Below the pieces are notes generated by a model. That model did no database searches. It was not told the origin of the DNA and saw only the letters and a program-made list of their open reading frames with translations. From Sphingobacterium sp. LZ7M1 (GTDB lineage: Bacteria > Bacteroidota > Bacteroidia > Sphingobacteriales > Sphingobacteriaceae), in the NCBI RefSeq assembly GCF_024296865.1, contig NZ_CP101134.1, positions 1,054,001-1,118,000 on the forward strand: a stretch of DNA of 64,000 nt, read 5' to 3'. The position numbers and the translations under genes are program-made. Positions 8,720 to 16,763 of this stretch are shown here, in pieces; position 1 is the first letter of the stretch, and every line of letters begins with the position of its first letter.

Positions 8720-11389
8720 ATGAGAAAACCAATTTTTTTAACCGTACTCCTACTACTGGTTTGCAGCACTGTTTTATGTGCCCAATCGGCAGTAAGCATC
8801 AGCAAGGCCAATCTACCCACTTGGTTGAGAGCAAGCCAAATGAAGCCCCAATCCATCGATTTGAATGATATCAGTATGGGCTATTATTTTGAATTGATCG
8901 AAAACCAATATAATCTGCAGAACCAGACCCATTTCAACAGGACCATCAAAGTCGTTAGCGAGGCAGCGGGAGCCGAAAATGCGGGGCAGGCGAGCGTCAG
9001 CTTTGATCCCACGTACCAGAAATTGGTTATCCATGAACTTAATGTTATTAGAGATGGTAAAGTATTAAATCGCTTGGATCTTTCTAAATTCAAGACTGTA
9101 GCCGTCGAGACTGAACTTTCGAGAATGATATACAATGGTATTTATTCCGCAGTTGCTGTTTTGGATGATGTCAGGAAAGATGATAAGATTGTGTTTTCTT
9201 ATTCCTTAGTCGGTTTTAACCCCGTATTTGAAGGGAAATTTGCGAACACCTATTATTTAGAAAGTACCGAACCAAATGGTCTGTTACACCTAGTTTATAT
9301 TGTTCCTGAGGGCCGTATATTAAATATCCGAAAACAAAAAGGTGCAGCAGTTGAGAAAAAGCAGGTCAAGGGTAATCTAACCTATTATTATTGGGAGCAG
9401 CCCATGAATGCGTCCGAAGAAACGGGATTGTATACACCCAGCTGGTTTGATAATACCCCTCGTGTTGAGGTTTCTGAATTCTCTACCTGGAGGCAAGTTG
9501 CAGATTGGGCGAAAAGGATCAATCCGATCCCTAATATTAAAACCGGCTCAGCCTTGGATAAGGAGGTGAAAAAACTTTGGCAAGAAGCTGGAGGAGATAG
9601 TCTGAAATATTTTGAGAAAAGCTTGGACTTCGTTCAGAACTCCATCCGTTATATGGGAATTGAATTGGGCGAACATTCCCATCGTGCTCATCTTCCTGAA
9701 GTGGTCTATAATCAACGATATGGGGATTGTAAGGATAAATCACTGTTATTGGCTTCCATGCTCAAGAGCAAGGGAATAGGGTCTTCTTTGATCTTAGCTA
9801 ATACCTATCAGGACAAGGAATTGGATAAGGTGCAACCTAGTCCATTTGCGTTTAACCATATGGTCTTGGCTGGGGTAGTCGCTGGACGTTTGATTGCCGT
9901 CGATCCAACGATTAGTAACCAGGGAGGTAGCATCCTGAATCGATATTTTCCTTATTATGGTAAAGTCCTGTTTCTTGAAAATGGAAAGAAGCTTTCCGAG
10001 GTAAAAAAACCGGTAGCAACTCATGGTTCCTTTCTCAATATCATAGAGGTTTTCCAGATCTTGGATGATGGCAAAGCCAATCTAAAGGTTACAACAACAT
10101 ACTATGACCATGAAGCTGATGCTATCCGCTATCAACTGCAGAGTTCTGCAAAAAACCAGTTGCAAAAGGAGTATGAAGATTATTATCAAAGGGTTTATGA
10201 TAAAGCGAAGCATATTAGTCCATTGACCATCGACGATGATTTGGAAAATAATATTTTGGTCATCAAGGAAGAATATCTCTTGGATGCATATATAGTCGAA
10301 GAGAATTTGCAAAAGTCTGCCCCAATGTATTCCAAGTACATTTATGATCGCCTGCCCAAAGTAGAGGAAGGGATTCTAGAGCCAATTGCCATTAATTTTC
10401 CCCTTGATGTCCATCATGAAATCAAGATTGTCAATAAGGACAATAAAGCCATAGGCTTTTTTCAACCAGAAGAAAAGGTTTTAGACCGTGAAGCATATTG
10501 GTATTCAAAAGGGCAGTATGCTGATAAGGATACGCTCAAAATTTCCATTAGTTTTCGTAATAATGATTCATTTGTTCCCATGGAGCAGTCTCAGCAGTAC
10601 GTGGAGGATTTCAAGGTCATGCAAGAAGGGATGGGGTATCTTTATTTTGTTGATAATAATGGTTATTTAACAATTGGGTCAATTAATCCCGTACAATTAC
10701 CTAAAATAAATTTTGGAGCTCTCTTTACGTTTTTCACCATCGTCATCGCGACGCTGATCTTTTTATTTAAGACCCATTATAAATCAAAACCAACTGGTTT
10801 TATCAACCTGTATCATGAACATACGCGAAATGATATTGGCGGTTGGTTAATCGTTCTGGCAATTAAGCTTGTCATTGGTGTGTTTTTTTTAACTGTTATG
10901 ATATTCATCACACCAACCTCCATCAGTGATTCGCTATGGGCATTACTTGATAATGCAGATGATGCCTATGGTTATTTGCTTCTCTTTCTCATCGTATATT
11001 TAGTGTCTCACGCTGCTTATTTAGCATTTAATATCTATTGCTGTATTTTGTTATTTGAACGCAGGGATATCTTTCCGCAGACCTATTTTTTCGTGAATAT
11101 TGCTGGAGTGGTCATCCTGATTTTTGCTAATTTCGCCATTTCACTTATTTATCCTAATAGCCTGACCTGGGGTTTTATGAACCCTGGAGATCTTTGGTCT
11201 ATTTTCGTAATTATTGCTTGGTCCATTTATCTATACCTTTCAAAGAGGGTTAAGGAAACCTTTACAGTACCCTATCATAAGGATAGCTATTACTACTTAG
11301 GTGGGAGCGGAAATTCAAGTACAGAATTATCATCTGCATCAGAAAATCCATCCCCGGAAAACTATGGACCCCATCCTTTGAATAATTAG
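8720..11389 (+). CDS. DUF3857/transglutaminase-like protein with C-terminal membrane domain
   Basis: 889 residues. Signal peptide 1-21 (ends TVLCAQ). Residues ~50-260 match the DUF3857 type. A transglutaminase-like core follows, with the Cys in YGDCKDKSLLLASML (about residue 337) and a downstream FNHMVL carrying the likely His. A first membrane helix lies at about 665-680 (ALFTFFTIVIATLIFLF), and a C-terminal block of about four helices (~705-860, starting GGWLIVLAIKL) resembles DUF2569. Proteins of this type are common in Bacteroidota and their function is unknown; a periplasmic peptide- or protein-processing role is only a guess. It forms a single-gene unit with an inverted repeat just before the ATG. 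Confidence 0.82.
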   Translation: MRKPIFLTVLLLLVCSTVLCAQSAVSISKANLPTWLRASQMKPQSIDLNDISMGYYFELIENQYNLQNQTHFNRTIKVVSEAAGAENAGQASVSFDPTYQKLVIHELNVIRDGKVLNRLDLSKFKTVAVETELSRMIYNGIYSAVAVLDDVRKDDKIVFSYSLVGFNPVFEGKFANTYYLESTEPNGLLHLVYIVPEGRILNIRKQKGAAVEKKQVKGNLTYYYWEQPMNASEETGLYTPSWFDNTPRVEVSEFSTWRQVADWAKRINPIPNIKTGSALDKEVKKLWQEAGGDSLKYFEKSLDFVQNSIRYMGIELGEHSHRAHLPEVVYNQRYGDCKDKSLLLASMLKSKGIGSSLILANTYQDKELDKVQPSPFAFNHMVLAGVVAGRLIAVDPTISNQGGSILNRYFPYYGKVLFLENGKKLSEVKKPVATHGSFLNIIEVFQILDDGKANLKVTTTYYDHEADAIRYQLQSSAKNQLQKEYEDYYQRVYDKAKHISPLTIDDDLENNILVIKEEYLLDAYIVEENLQKSAPMYSKYIYDRLPKVEEGILEPIAINFPLDVHHEIKIVNKDNKAIGFFQPEEKVLDREAYWYSKGQYADKDTLKISISFRNNDSFVPMEQSQQYVEDFKVMQEGMGYLYFVDNNGYLTIGSINPVQLPKINFGALFTFFTIVIATLIFLFKTHYKSKPTGFINLYHEHTRNDIGGWLIVLAIKLVIGVFFLTVMIFITPTSISDSLWALLDNADDAYGYLLLFLIVYLVSHAAYLAFNIYCCILLFERRDIFPQTYFFVNIAGVVILIFANFAISLIYPNSLTWGFMNPGDLWSIFVIIAWSIYLYLSKRVKETFTVPYHKDSYYYLGGSGNSSTELSSASENPSPENYGPHPLNN

Positions 11390-11440
11390 AATAGGGGAGT
11401 TTAATATGCGTTATAGGGGGTGTAATTTTTTGTTTATGTT

Positions 11441-11539
11441 GCGGGCGTATGCGATAATTCCCCAAGAAGGATAATGCATTTATTGTACAATACTCCCTTG
11501 ATCTTGGTCCATCCTCTCATCCCATCAATCCTGGTTCAA
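11441..11539 (-). repeat. Dispersed repeat family A, copy 1 (reverse orientation)
   Basis: About 100 nt that align with the copy at 48841-48990: both run GGGCGTAT.CGATA, CCCCAA, then CTTGGTC.ATCCTCT and end ATCCTGGTTCAA. It lies between the convergent DUF3857 and rimK genes and touches the rimK terminator. It does not encode a convincing protein. Confidence 0.7.
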
Positions 11540-11566
11540 AAAAAGCAGCACGTAAAACATGCTGCT
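11538..11566 (-). terminator. Intrinsic terminator of rimK
   Basis: On the minus strand a 7-bp AGCAGCA/TGCTGCT stem with a 9-nt interior is followed by seven T residues (complement of 11538-11543). It is fused to the end of a family A repeat. Confidence 0.7.
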
Positions 11567-11591
11567 CCAATTATTTTCAGATGGAAAGTTC

Positions 11592-11626
11592 TCTCACATC
11601 TCATATCTCACATCTCAAATCTAACC
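11592..11626. repeat. Heptanucleotide array next to the rimK stop
   Basis: Five consecutive 7-mers on the plus strand: TCTCACA, TCTCATA, TCTCACA, TCTCAAA, TCTAACC. It ends one base before the complement of the rimK stop codon (11628-11630). On the rimK sense strand it reads as TGAGATN units. Confidence 0.75.
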
Positions 11627-11627
11627 C

Positions 11628-12563
11628 CTACAGATTACTTTCCTTTTTGATTTTCCTTCTGGTCGTAATCGGTTTAGCCAATTGTTTGGCTTCATACTGT
11701 CTTTCCAGATATTTAATGATCTCTCCGGCGATATCCTTTCCGGTTGCCTGTTCGATTCCTTCGAGGCCAGGGGAGGAGTTTACCTCTAAGATCAATGGTC
11801 CACGTGCTGAAGGTAGCAAATCCACACCCGCCACGGTCAATCCCATAGCACGGGCAGCTGCAATAGCAGTTTCCCTTTCTGTCCTGGTTAATTTAACAAC
11901 TTCAGCGGTACCGCCACGGTGTAGGTTCGAGCGGAATTCGCCTTCTTTGGCCGTTCTTTTCATGGCACCTACAACCTTGCCGTCTACTACGAAAGCACGG
12001 ATATCGGTACCTTTAGCTTCTTTGATATATTCTTGGATCAAGATATTGTTTCCGAGTCCGTAGAAAGCTTCAATTACTGATGAGGCAGCTTTTTTAGTTT
12101 CGGCTAATACAACTCCGATCCCTTGCGTCCCTTCCAATAATTTGATGACCAATGGAGCACCTCCAACCATGGAGATCAGGTCGTCCACATTTGAGGCTGT
12201 CCTGGCGAAACCCGTGATCGGTAAACCAAGGCCAGCACCTGAAAGGATCTGCATGCAGCGCAGTTTGTCCCTTGAGCGAGTGATCGCTTGGGACGGGTTG
12301 GCTGAAATGACTCCCATGACCTCAAACTGGCGGACAATTGCCGATCCATAGAAGGTTACTGAAGAACCAATTCTAGGGATGACAGCGTCAACCTCTGCAA
12401 TATCTTGACCTTTATAATGAATGGATGGTTTTGCTTGTTGTATGCCTACATAGCATTTGCTATGGTCGATCACTTCGCATTCGTGACCTCTATTTATGGC
12501 GGATTCTACCAGTCTACGGGTAGAATATAATGACCTATTAGTCGATAATACAGCTATTTTCAC
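11628..12563 (-). CDS. rimK: RimK-type ATP-grasp alpha-L-glutamate ligase
   Basis: 311 residues. N-terminal RimK pre-ATP-grasp domain ([20 protein letters not shown], 1-95), then the ATP-grasp fold with [11 protein letters not shown], a lysine/acid pair at [18 protein letters not shown], and the metal site [11 protein letters not shown] near residue 280. RimK adds glutamate residues to the C-terminus of ribosomal protein S6 in gammaproteobacteria; Bacteroidota homologues are assumed to modify S6 or another target. The basic tail (RRKIKKES) extends past the usual end. It lies 39 nt downstream of the RimB-like gene on the same strand, in the unit purM-rimB-rimK. Confidence 0.9.
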   Translation of the reverse strand: MKIAVLSTNRSLYSTRRLVESAINRGHECEVIDHSKCYVGIQQAKPSIHYKGQDIAEVDAVIPRIGSSVTFYGSAIVRQFEVMGVISANPSQAITRSRDKLRCMQILSGAGLGLPITGFARTASNVDDLISMVGGAPLVIKLLEGTQGIGVVLAETKKAASSVIEAFYGLGNNILIQEYIKEAKGTDIRAFVVDGKVVGAMKRTAKEGEFRSNLHRGGTAEVVKLTRTERETAIAAARAMGLTVAGVDLLPSARGPLILEVNSSPGLEGIEQATGKDIAGEIIKYLERQYEAKQLAKPITTRRKIKKESNL

Positions 12564-12602
12564 AATTCTTTATTTGTTAAACAGATAACGATGTTATGAG
12601 TT

Positions 12603-13034
12603 TTATATGATGTTTGTTGCTAAGTTTTTTTTAGATACATCGACCAAGAATTTCCCCGTAATAAAATTACGTCCCAATAGCATGGGGTAGGACATGGCGG
12701 ATCGATTTCGAAAGGACAATTTGATATCATATAGCTCGTTAAACATACGAATCTTGGTCAAAAAGATATAGCGTATCTCCGATTGTCCAAAAGAACTTTT
12801 TACTGTCCTTTCTCTGTGTACAGGGAAAGTCAGTTTCAGGGTTTTTTCACTGTCTTCGTTGGGCCTGATATAGGCGGTAATGTAAAGGTGGCCAGCTTTT
12901 TTTACCACTTCCACTTCTTCGCAATGTAGAACAGAGGTTTCAGCGCCGGTATCCGTCTTTGCGTGAATATTGTATAGACCTAGTTCCGGTAGGTCAATGG
13001 TTTCTGTTCTGCCAATGGTTTTTTTACCTCTCAC
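12603..13034 (-). CDS. RimB-like retropepsin-fold protease (DUF785)
   Basis: 143 residues. The aspartyl-protease-like motif KTDTGAETSVLH (D28-T-G) and the later SYPMLLGRNFI match the family annotated as 'ATP-dependent zinc protease' or RimB/RloA. In Pseudomonas, RimB works with RimK and modulates ribosomal protein modification; the same pairing is seen here, upstream of rimK. Its start is 8 nt after the purM stop, so it is very likely co-transcribed with purM. The annotation as a protease follows the fold; no direct enzymatic evidence can be taken from the sequence. Confidence 0.85.
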   Translation of the reverse strand: MRGKKTIGRTETIDLPELGLYNIHAKTDTGAETSVLHCEEVEVVKKAGHLYITAYIRPNEDSEKTLKLTFPVHRERTVKSSFGQSEIRYIFLTKIRMFNELYDIKLSFRNRSAMSYPMLLGRNFITGKFLVDVSKKNLATNII

Positions 13035-13042
13035 TGCCTAGT

Positions 13043-14221
13043 CTATTCGTATACAAATTCTCCAAAAGGTGAACGGATGGTCACTTTTTTCTTGTCTGCA
13101 GCTTCCACACGACCAATAATCTGGGCAGGGATACCAAAAGATTCAGAGATCTTGATGATATCAGCAGCGATTTTCTCAGGAACATAAAGTTCCATACGGT
13201 GACCCATATTGAATACTTTATACATTTCTTGCCAATCGGTGTTGGATTCTTTCTGGATCAATTCAAACAGTGGCGGAATTGGAAAAAGATTGTCCTTGAT
13301 GACATGAACATCGTCTACGAAATGCAGCACCTTTGTCTGAGCACCACCTGAACAATGTACCATACCATCAATCTGGCTACGGTATTTGTCCAAGATCTGT
13401 TTGATCACCGGTGCATAAGTGCGCGTAGGCGAAAGTACTAATTTTCCGGCACTTACTTCTTCTCCTGTTTCAGTTTTAACCATGTCAGTCAATGCCTTAC
13501 CTCCAGCAAAGACTAAGTCATAAGGAACAGCAGGGTCAAAACTTTCAGGATATTTCTCGGCAATGTACTTACTGAACACGTCATGGCGGGCTGATGTCAG
13601 ACCATTAGATCCCATACCACCGTTATATTCTTTTTCGTAAGTAGCCTTTCCATAAGATGCTAAACCGACAACCACATTGCCACCTTTGATCTTATGATTA
13701 GAAATAACATCTTCACGCTTCATGCGGCAGGTCACGGTGCTATCTACGATGATAGTCCTCACCAAATCGCCCACATCAGCTGTTTCTCCACCTGTAGAGT
13801 AGATGCCGATACCCAATTCACGTAATTCAGCAAGGATTTCCTCGGTACCATTGATGATTTCGGCAATCACTTCACCTGGAATCAGGTTCTTGTTTCTGCC
13901 GATGGTCGATGAAAGAATAATATTGTCAATAGCCCCAACGCATAATAGGTCGTCCAAGTTCATGATAATGGCATCTTGCGCAATGCCACGCCAAACGGAT
14001 GCATCTCCGGTTTCTTTCCAATAAACATAGGCTAAGGAAGATTTTGTTCCGGCACCGTCTGCATGCATAATGTTGCAATATTGCTCATCAGCTGCTAGAA
14101 TATCTGGAACAATCTTACAGAAAGCTTTCGGGAATAATCCCTTGTCAATGTTTTTGATTGCGTTGTGTACATCCTCTTTCCCTGCGGATACACCTCGTTG
14201 GTTGTATTTTAAATCTGACAT
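13043..14221 (-). CDS. purM: Phosphoribosylformylglycinamidine cyclo-ligase (AIR synthetase)
   Basis: 392 residues, longer than the E. coli enzyme (~345) but usual for the Bacteroidota form. Visible are the N-terminal MHADGAGTKSSLAY motif that binds the nucleotide, STGGETADVGDLVRT, and GMVHCSGGAQTKVLHF. It converts formylglycinamidine ribonucleotide to aminoimidazole ribonucleotide in de novo purine synthesis, with ATP. It heads the minus-strand unit purM-rimB-rimK; a -7 element (14229-14236) lies a few bases upstream of the ATG. Confidence 0.92.
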   Translation of the reverse strand: MSDLKYNQRGVSAGKEDVHNAIKNIDKGLFPKAFCKIVPDILAADEQYCNIMHADGAGTKSSLAYVYWKETGDASVWRGIAQDAIIMNLDDLLCVGAIDNIILSSTIGRNKNLIPGEVIAEIINGTEEILAELRELGIGIYSTGGETADVGDLVRTIIVDSTVTCRMKREDVISNHKIKGGNVVVGLASYGKATYEKEYNGGMGSNGLTSARHDVFSKYIAEKYPESFDPAVPYDLVFAGGKALTDMVKTETGEEVSAGKLVLSPTRTYAPVIKQILDKYRSQIDGMVHCSGGAQTKVLHFVDDVHVIKDNLFPIPPLFELIQKESNTDWQEMYKVFNMGHRMELYVPEKIAADIIKISESFGIPAQIIGRVEAADKKKVTIRSPFGEFVYE

Positions 14222-14228
14222 CTTGCTG

Positions 14229-14236
14229 CAAAAATA
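14229..14236 (-). promoter_or_regulatory. -7 promoter element of purM
   Basis: On the minus strand TATTTTTG, an exact TAnnTTTG match, 7 nt upstream of the purM ATG. No TTG is visible at the correct spacing, and a start here would leave almost no 5' leader, so this is tentative. Confidence 0.3.
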
Positions 14237-14362
14237 AGCAAACCTCCCGATTATAGCGAAAAATTTTCGTTTAGAGAGGTTTGCAATTCGACATCTTCCT
14301 TTTAATGCCCGATAATCATAGTTGACAGAAGCTTCCTGAGAACTGTAAATACCTTAAAAACC

Positions 14363-14974
14363 TTATTCCGAGATCCCTTTCGGGTCGTAACCATTGTCCT
14401 TGACCTTGATTAATTGATTGAACAAATGCAACATGAGTGTATCTGTCCTTGGATCTTCCTTCAGGTATTTTTCATTTTCCTTATCGGTTGCAATGAGATT
14501 GAACAATTTATCGTTCATGAAATAATACCGTACCTCGCCCGCCTTTTTGGTTTTGTCCATGTCAAATTTCGGGTCTATGATATGTGTATTGTAATTGTAC
14601 TGCTGCTCAAATACGAAAGACAGCTTATCATCCTTCAGGTACATGTCCTGCAAGGAATAACCACCTTCACCATAGTTCCTCGCCTTGATAAGTTCTAATT
14701 TGTTGTTCTTGAAGTAATATGTGGCCACACCGCCTTCAGTTGACTCATGTACTTGTGCAGAGTCTATTTTATCCCAATCTTTGATAGCATTGATCCTTTC
14801 AAAGTTTTCTCGGACCAGCAATGTCGAATCCGTGCTTGCTGCCACTGAACTGTCATTCCCATCCGTATTTGCTACCAAACTGCTATCTGAAAGTGTATTC
14901 CCTGAATTTTTATTTCCTTGGCAAGCGGATAAAGCTAGGACCGCTGCCAGTGAACATATTGCTAGTTGTTTCAT
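14363..14974 (-). CDS. Lipoprotein of unknown function
   Basis: 203 residues. Lipoprotein signal with lipobox ALSAC (Cys18). The mature part starts with a Ser/Asn/Asp/Thr-rich linker (to about 50), then a domain rich in Tyr, Lys and Asp (KNNKLELIKARNYGEGGYSL) of beta-strand character. I do not recognise a family. It lies on the same strand between purH and purM but has its own space on both sides, so co-transcription is uncertain. An anchored periplasmic or surface protein is likely. Confidence 0.8.
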   Translation of the reverse strand: MKQLAICSLAAVLALSACQGNKNSGNTLSDSSLVANTDGNDSSVAASTDSTLLVRENFERINAIKDWDKIDSAQVHESTEGGVATYYFKNNKLELIKARNYGEGGYSLQDMYLKDDKLSFVFEQQYNYNTHIIDPKFDMDKTKKAGEVRYYFMNDKLFNLIATDKENEKYLKEDPRTDTLMLHLFNQLIKVKDNGYDPKGISE

Positions 14975-15036
14975 ATAATTTTTTAATAGTCTGCCTATGG
15001 AAGTACAAAAATAATTCCAAGGATATGCAGCAACAA

Positions 15037-15069
15037 AAAAGCCCTTCGTATGAATTACGAAGGGCTTTT
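15037..15069 (-). terminator. Intrinsic terminator of purH
   Basis: A 14-bp stem AAAAGCCCTTCGTA / TACGAAGGGCTTTT with a 5-nt loop. Read on the minus strand it ends in a run of T, directly downstream of purH. Confidence 0.85.
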
Positions 15070-15096
15070 GTATCAGTCTGAGCTTAATTTTTTTTA

Positions 15097-16623
15097 TTAA
15101 TGTTTGAAGTGACGAACGCCAGTCGTTACCATAGCAACTCCTTTTTCGTTGGCCATATCAATTGACAATTGATCTTTGATTGATCCGCCTGGTTGCAAAA
15201 CTGCTGTTACACCAGCTTCTCCAGCAATTTCAACACAGTCAGGGAATGGGAAGAATGCATCCGATGCCATAACGCTGCCCTTGATTTCAAAACCGAAAGA
15301 TTGTGCTTTTTCGATCGCTTGCTTCAATGCATCTACACGTGACGTTTGACCAACTCCTGAAGCGATCAAGGTACCATCTTTAGCGAATACAATAGTGTTC
15401 GACTTGGTGTGTTTAACAATCTTGTTTGCAAAGTATAGATCTTTCAACTGTTCTTCACTAGGTTTTACCTCCGTTACAGCAGTCATCTGTTCAGGACCTT
15501 CTACGGTATTGTCCTTATCTTGTTGGATTACTCCGTTCAATAGAGTTTTGAATTGCTGCGTAGGTAATTTAACCTCTTTGCGGCGAAGGATAATTCTGTT
15601 TTTCTTAGCAGTCAAGATCTGTAATGCCTCTTCAGTATAGGAAGGAGCGATCAAAACTTCAAAGAATAGGTTGTTGATTTCTTCCGCGGTTGCTTTATCC
15701 ACTTCGCCATTGGTAATCAATACGCCACCGAAAGCTGAAACAGGGTCACAAGCTAATGCTGCTTCCCAAGCTGCCTTGATAGTAGGTCTTGAAGCTACTC
15801 CACAAGCATTGGTATGCTTAAGGATAGCGAAAGTAGGTTCGTTGAATTCATCGATAATGGCTACAGCAGCATCTACGTCAACCAGATTGTTGTATGAAAG
15901 CTCTTTACCGTTCAATTTATCGAACATAGCGTCAAGGTTACCATAGAAAACACCTTTTTGGTGTGGATTCTCTCCGTAACGAAGAACTTGGGCATTTTGT
16001 TCCGATTGTTTGAATACGTCTAGAGACTCTTCTTGATTGAAGTAATTGAAGATAGCAGTATCGTAATGCGAAGAAGTATTGAATGCGCGTTTAGCGAATG
16101 ATTTACGTTGTTCAAGAGAAGTTGCACCTTCTTGAGCCGCTAAGATTTCTTCCAGTTCGGAATAGTCGTTTTTCGAAGAAATAATGACTACATCATTGAA
16201 GTTTTTTGCCGCAGCACGGATCAATGAAATACCACCGATGTCAATCTTCTCGATAATATCTTGCTCTGAAGCACCAGAAGCTACAGTTTCTTCAAATGGG
16301 TAAAGGTCTACGATTACTAAATCGATCTCTGGGATTTCGTATTCCTCTAATTGTTTTTTGTCGTCTGCCAACGGACGGCGAGACAAAATTCCACCGAATA
16401 CTTTCGGGTGAAGCGTTTTTACACGGCCACCTAAAATGGAAGGGTAACCGGTTAAATCTTCAACACGTTCTACTGGGATATCTAAATCACGGATAAAGGA
16501 CTCAGTACCGCCAGTGGAATAAAAAGTAACTCCGAATTTGTTTAGTAGTTGAATTAGAGGTGCAAGGTTATCTTTATAATAAACTGAAACCAATGCATTT
16601 TTAATCTTAACAGGATGATTCAT
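15097..16623 (-). CDS. purH: Bifunctional AICAR transformylase/IMP cyclohydrolase
   Basis: 508 residues. N-terminal MGS-like IMP cyclohydrolase domain (1-~150, with FYSTGGTESFIRD and GGRVKTLHPKVFGGIL) and C-terminal AICAR transformylase domain with LRYGENPHQKG and KHTNACGVA, then SDAFFPFPD. It catalyses the last two steps of IMP synthesis using 10-formyl-tetrahydrofolate. The length is normal for the family. Its own -7 element and terminator indicate a single-gene unit. Confidence 0.95.
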   Translation of the reverse strand: MNHPVKIKNALVSVYYKDNLAPLIQLLNKFGVTFYSTGGTESFIRDLDIPVERVEDLTGYPSILGGRVKTLHPKVFGGILSRRPLADDKKQLEEYEIPEIDLVIVDLYPFEETVASGASEQDIIEKIDIGGISLIRAAAKNFNDVVIISSKNDYSELEEILAAQEGATSLEQRKSFAKRAFNTSSHYDTAIFNYFNQEESLDVFKQSEQNAQVLRYGENPHQKGVFYGNLDAMFDKLNGKELSYNNLVDVDAAVAIIDEFNEPTFAILKHTNACGVASRPTIKAAWEAALACDPVSAFGGVLITNGEVDKATAEEINNLFFEVLIAPSYTEEALQILTAKKNRIILRRKEVKLPTQQFKTLLNGVIQQDKDNTVEGPEQMTAVTEVKPSEEQLKDLYFANKIVKHTKSNTIVFAKDGTLIASGVGQTSRVDALKQAIEKAQSFGFEIKGSVMASDAFFPFPDCVEIAGEAGVTAVLQPGGSIKDQLSIDMANEKGVAMVTTGVRHFKH

Positions 16624-16642
16624 TGCGTTTTGTTTGGAGCCG

Positions 16643-16650
16643 CAAAGATA
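16643..16650 (-). promoter_or_regulatory. -7 promoter element of purH
   Basis: Minus-strand TATCTTTG, an exact TAnnTTTG match, 19 nt upstream of the ATG. The -33 TTG is not evident; the upstream DNA is very AT-rich. Confidence 0.5.
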
Positions 16651-16763
16651 ATTATTTAAAATATAATTTTCTTGAATTTTATTACTTAATTAAAATGCCT
16701 CGGCTAAACAGTTTTAAATTATTAGTATATTGGATTATCCAATTCTAAAACAAAAAATTGACC

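Noticed and set aside
11581..12063. 160-residue plus-strand frame starting in the heptamer array
   Set aside because: It lies almost entirely antisense to rimK; the composition is that of a shadow frame.
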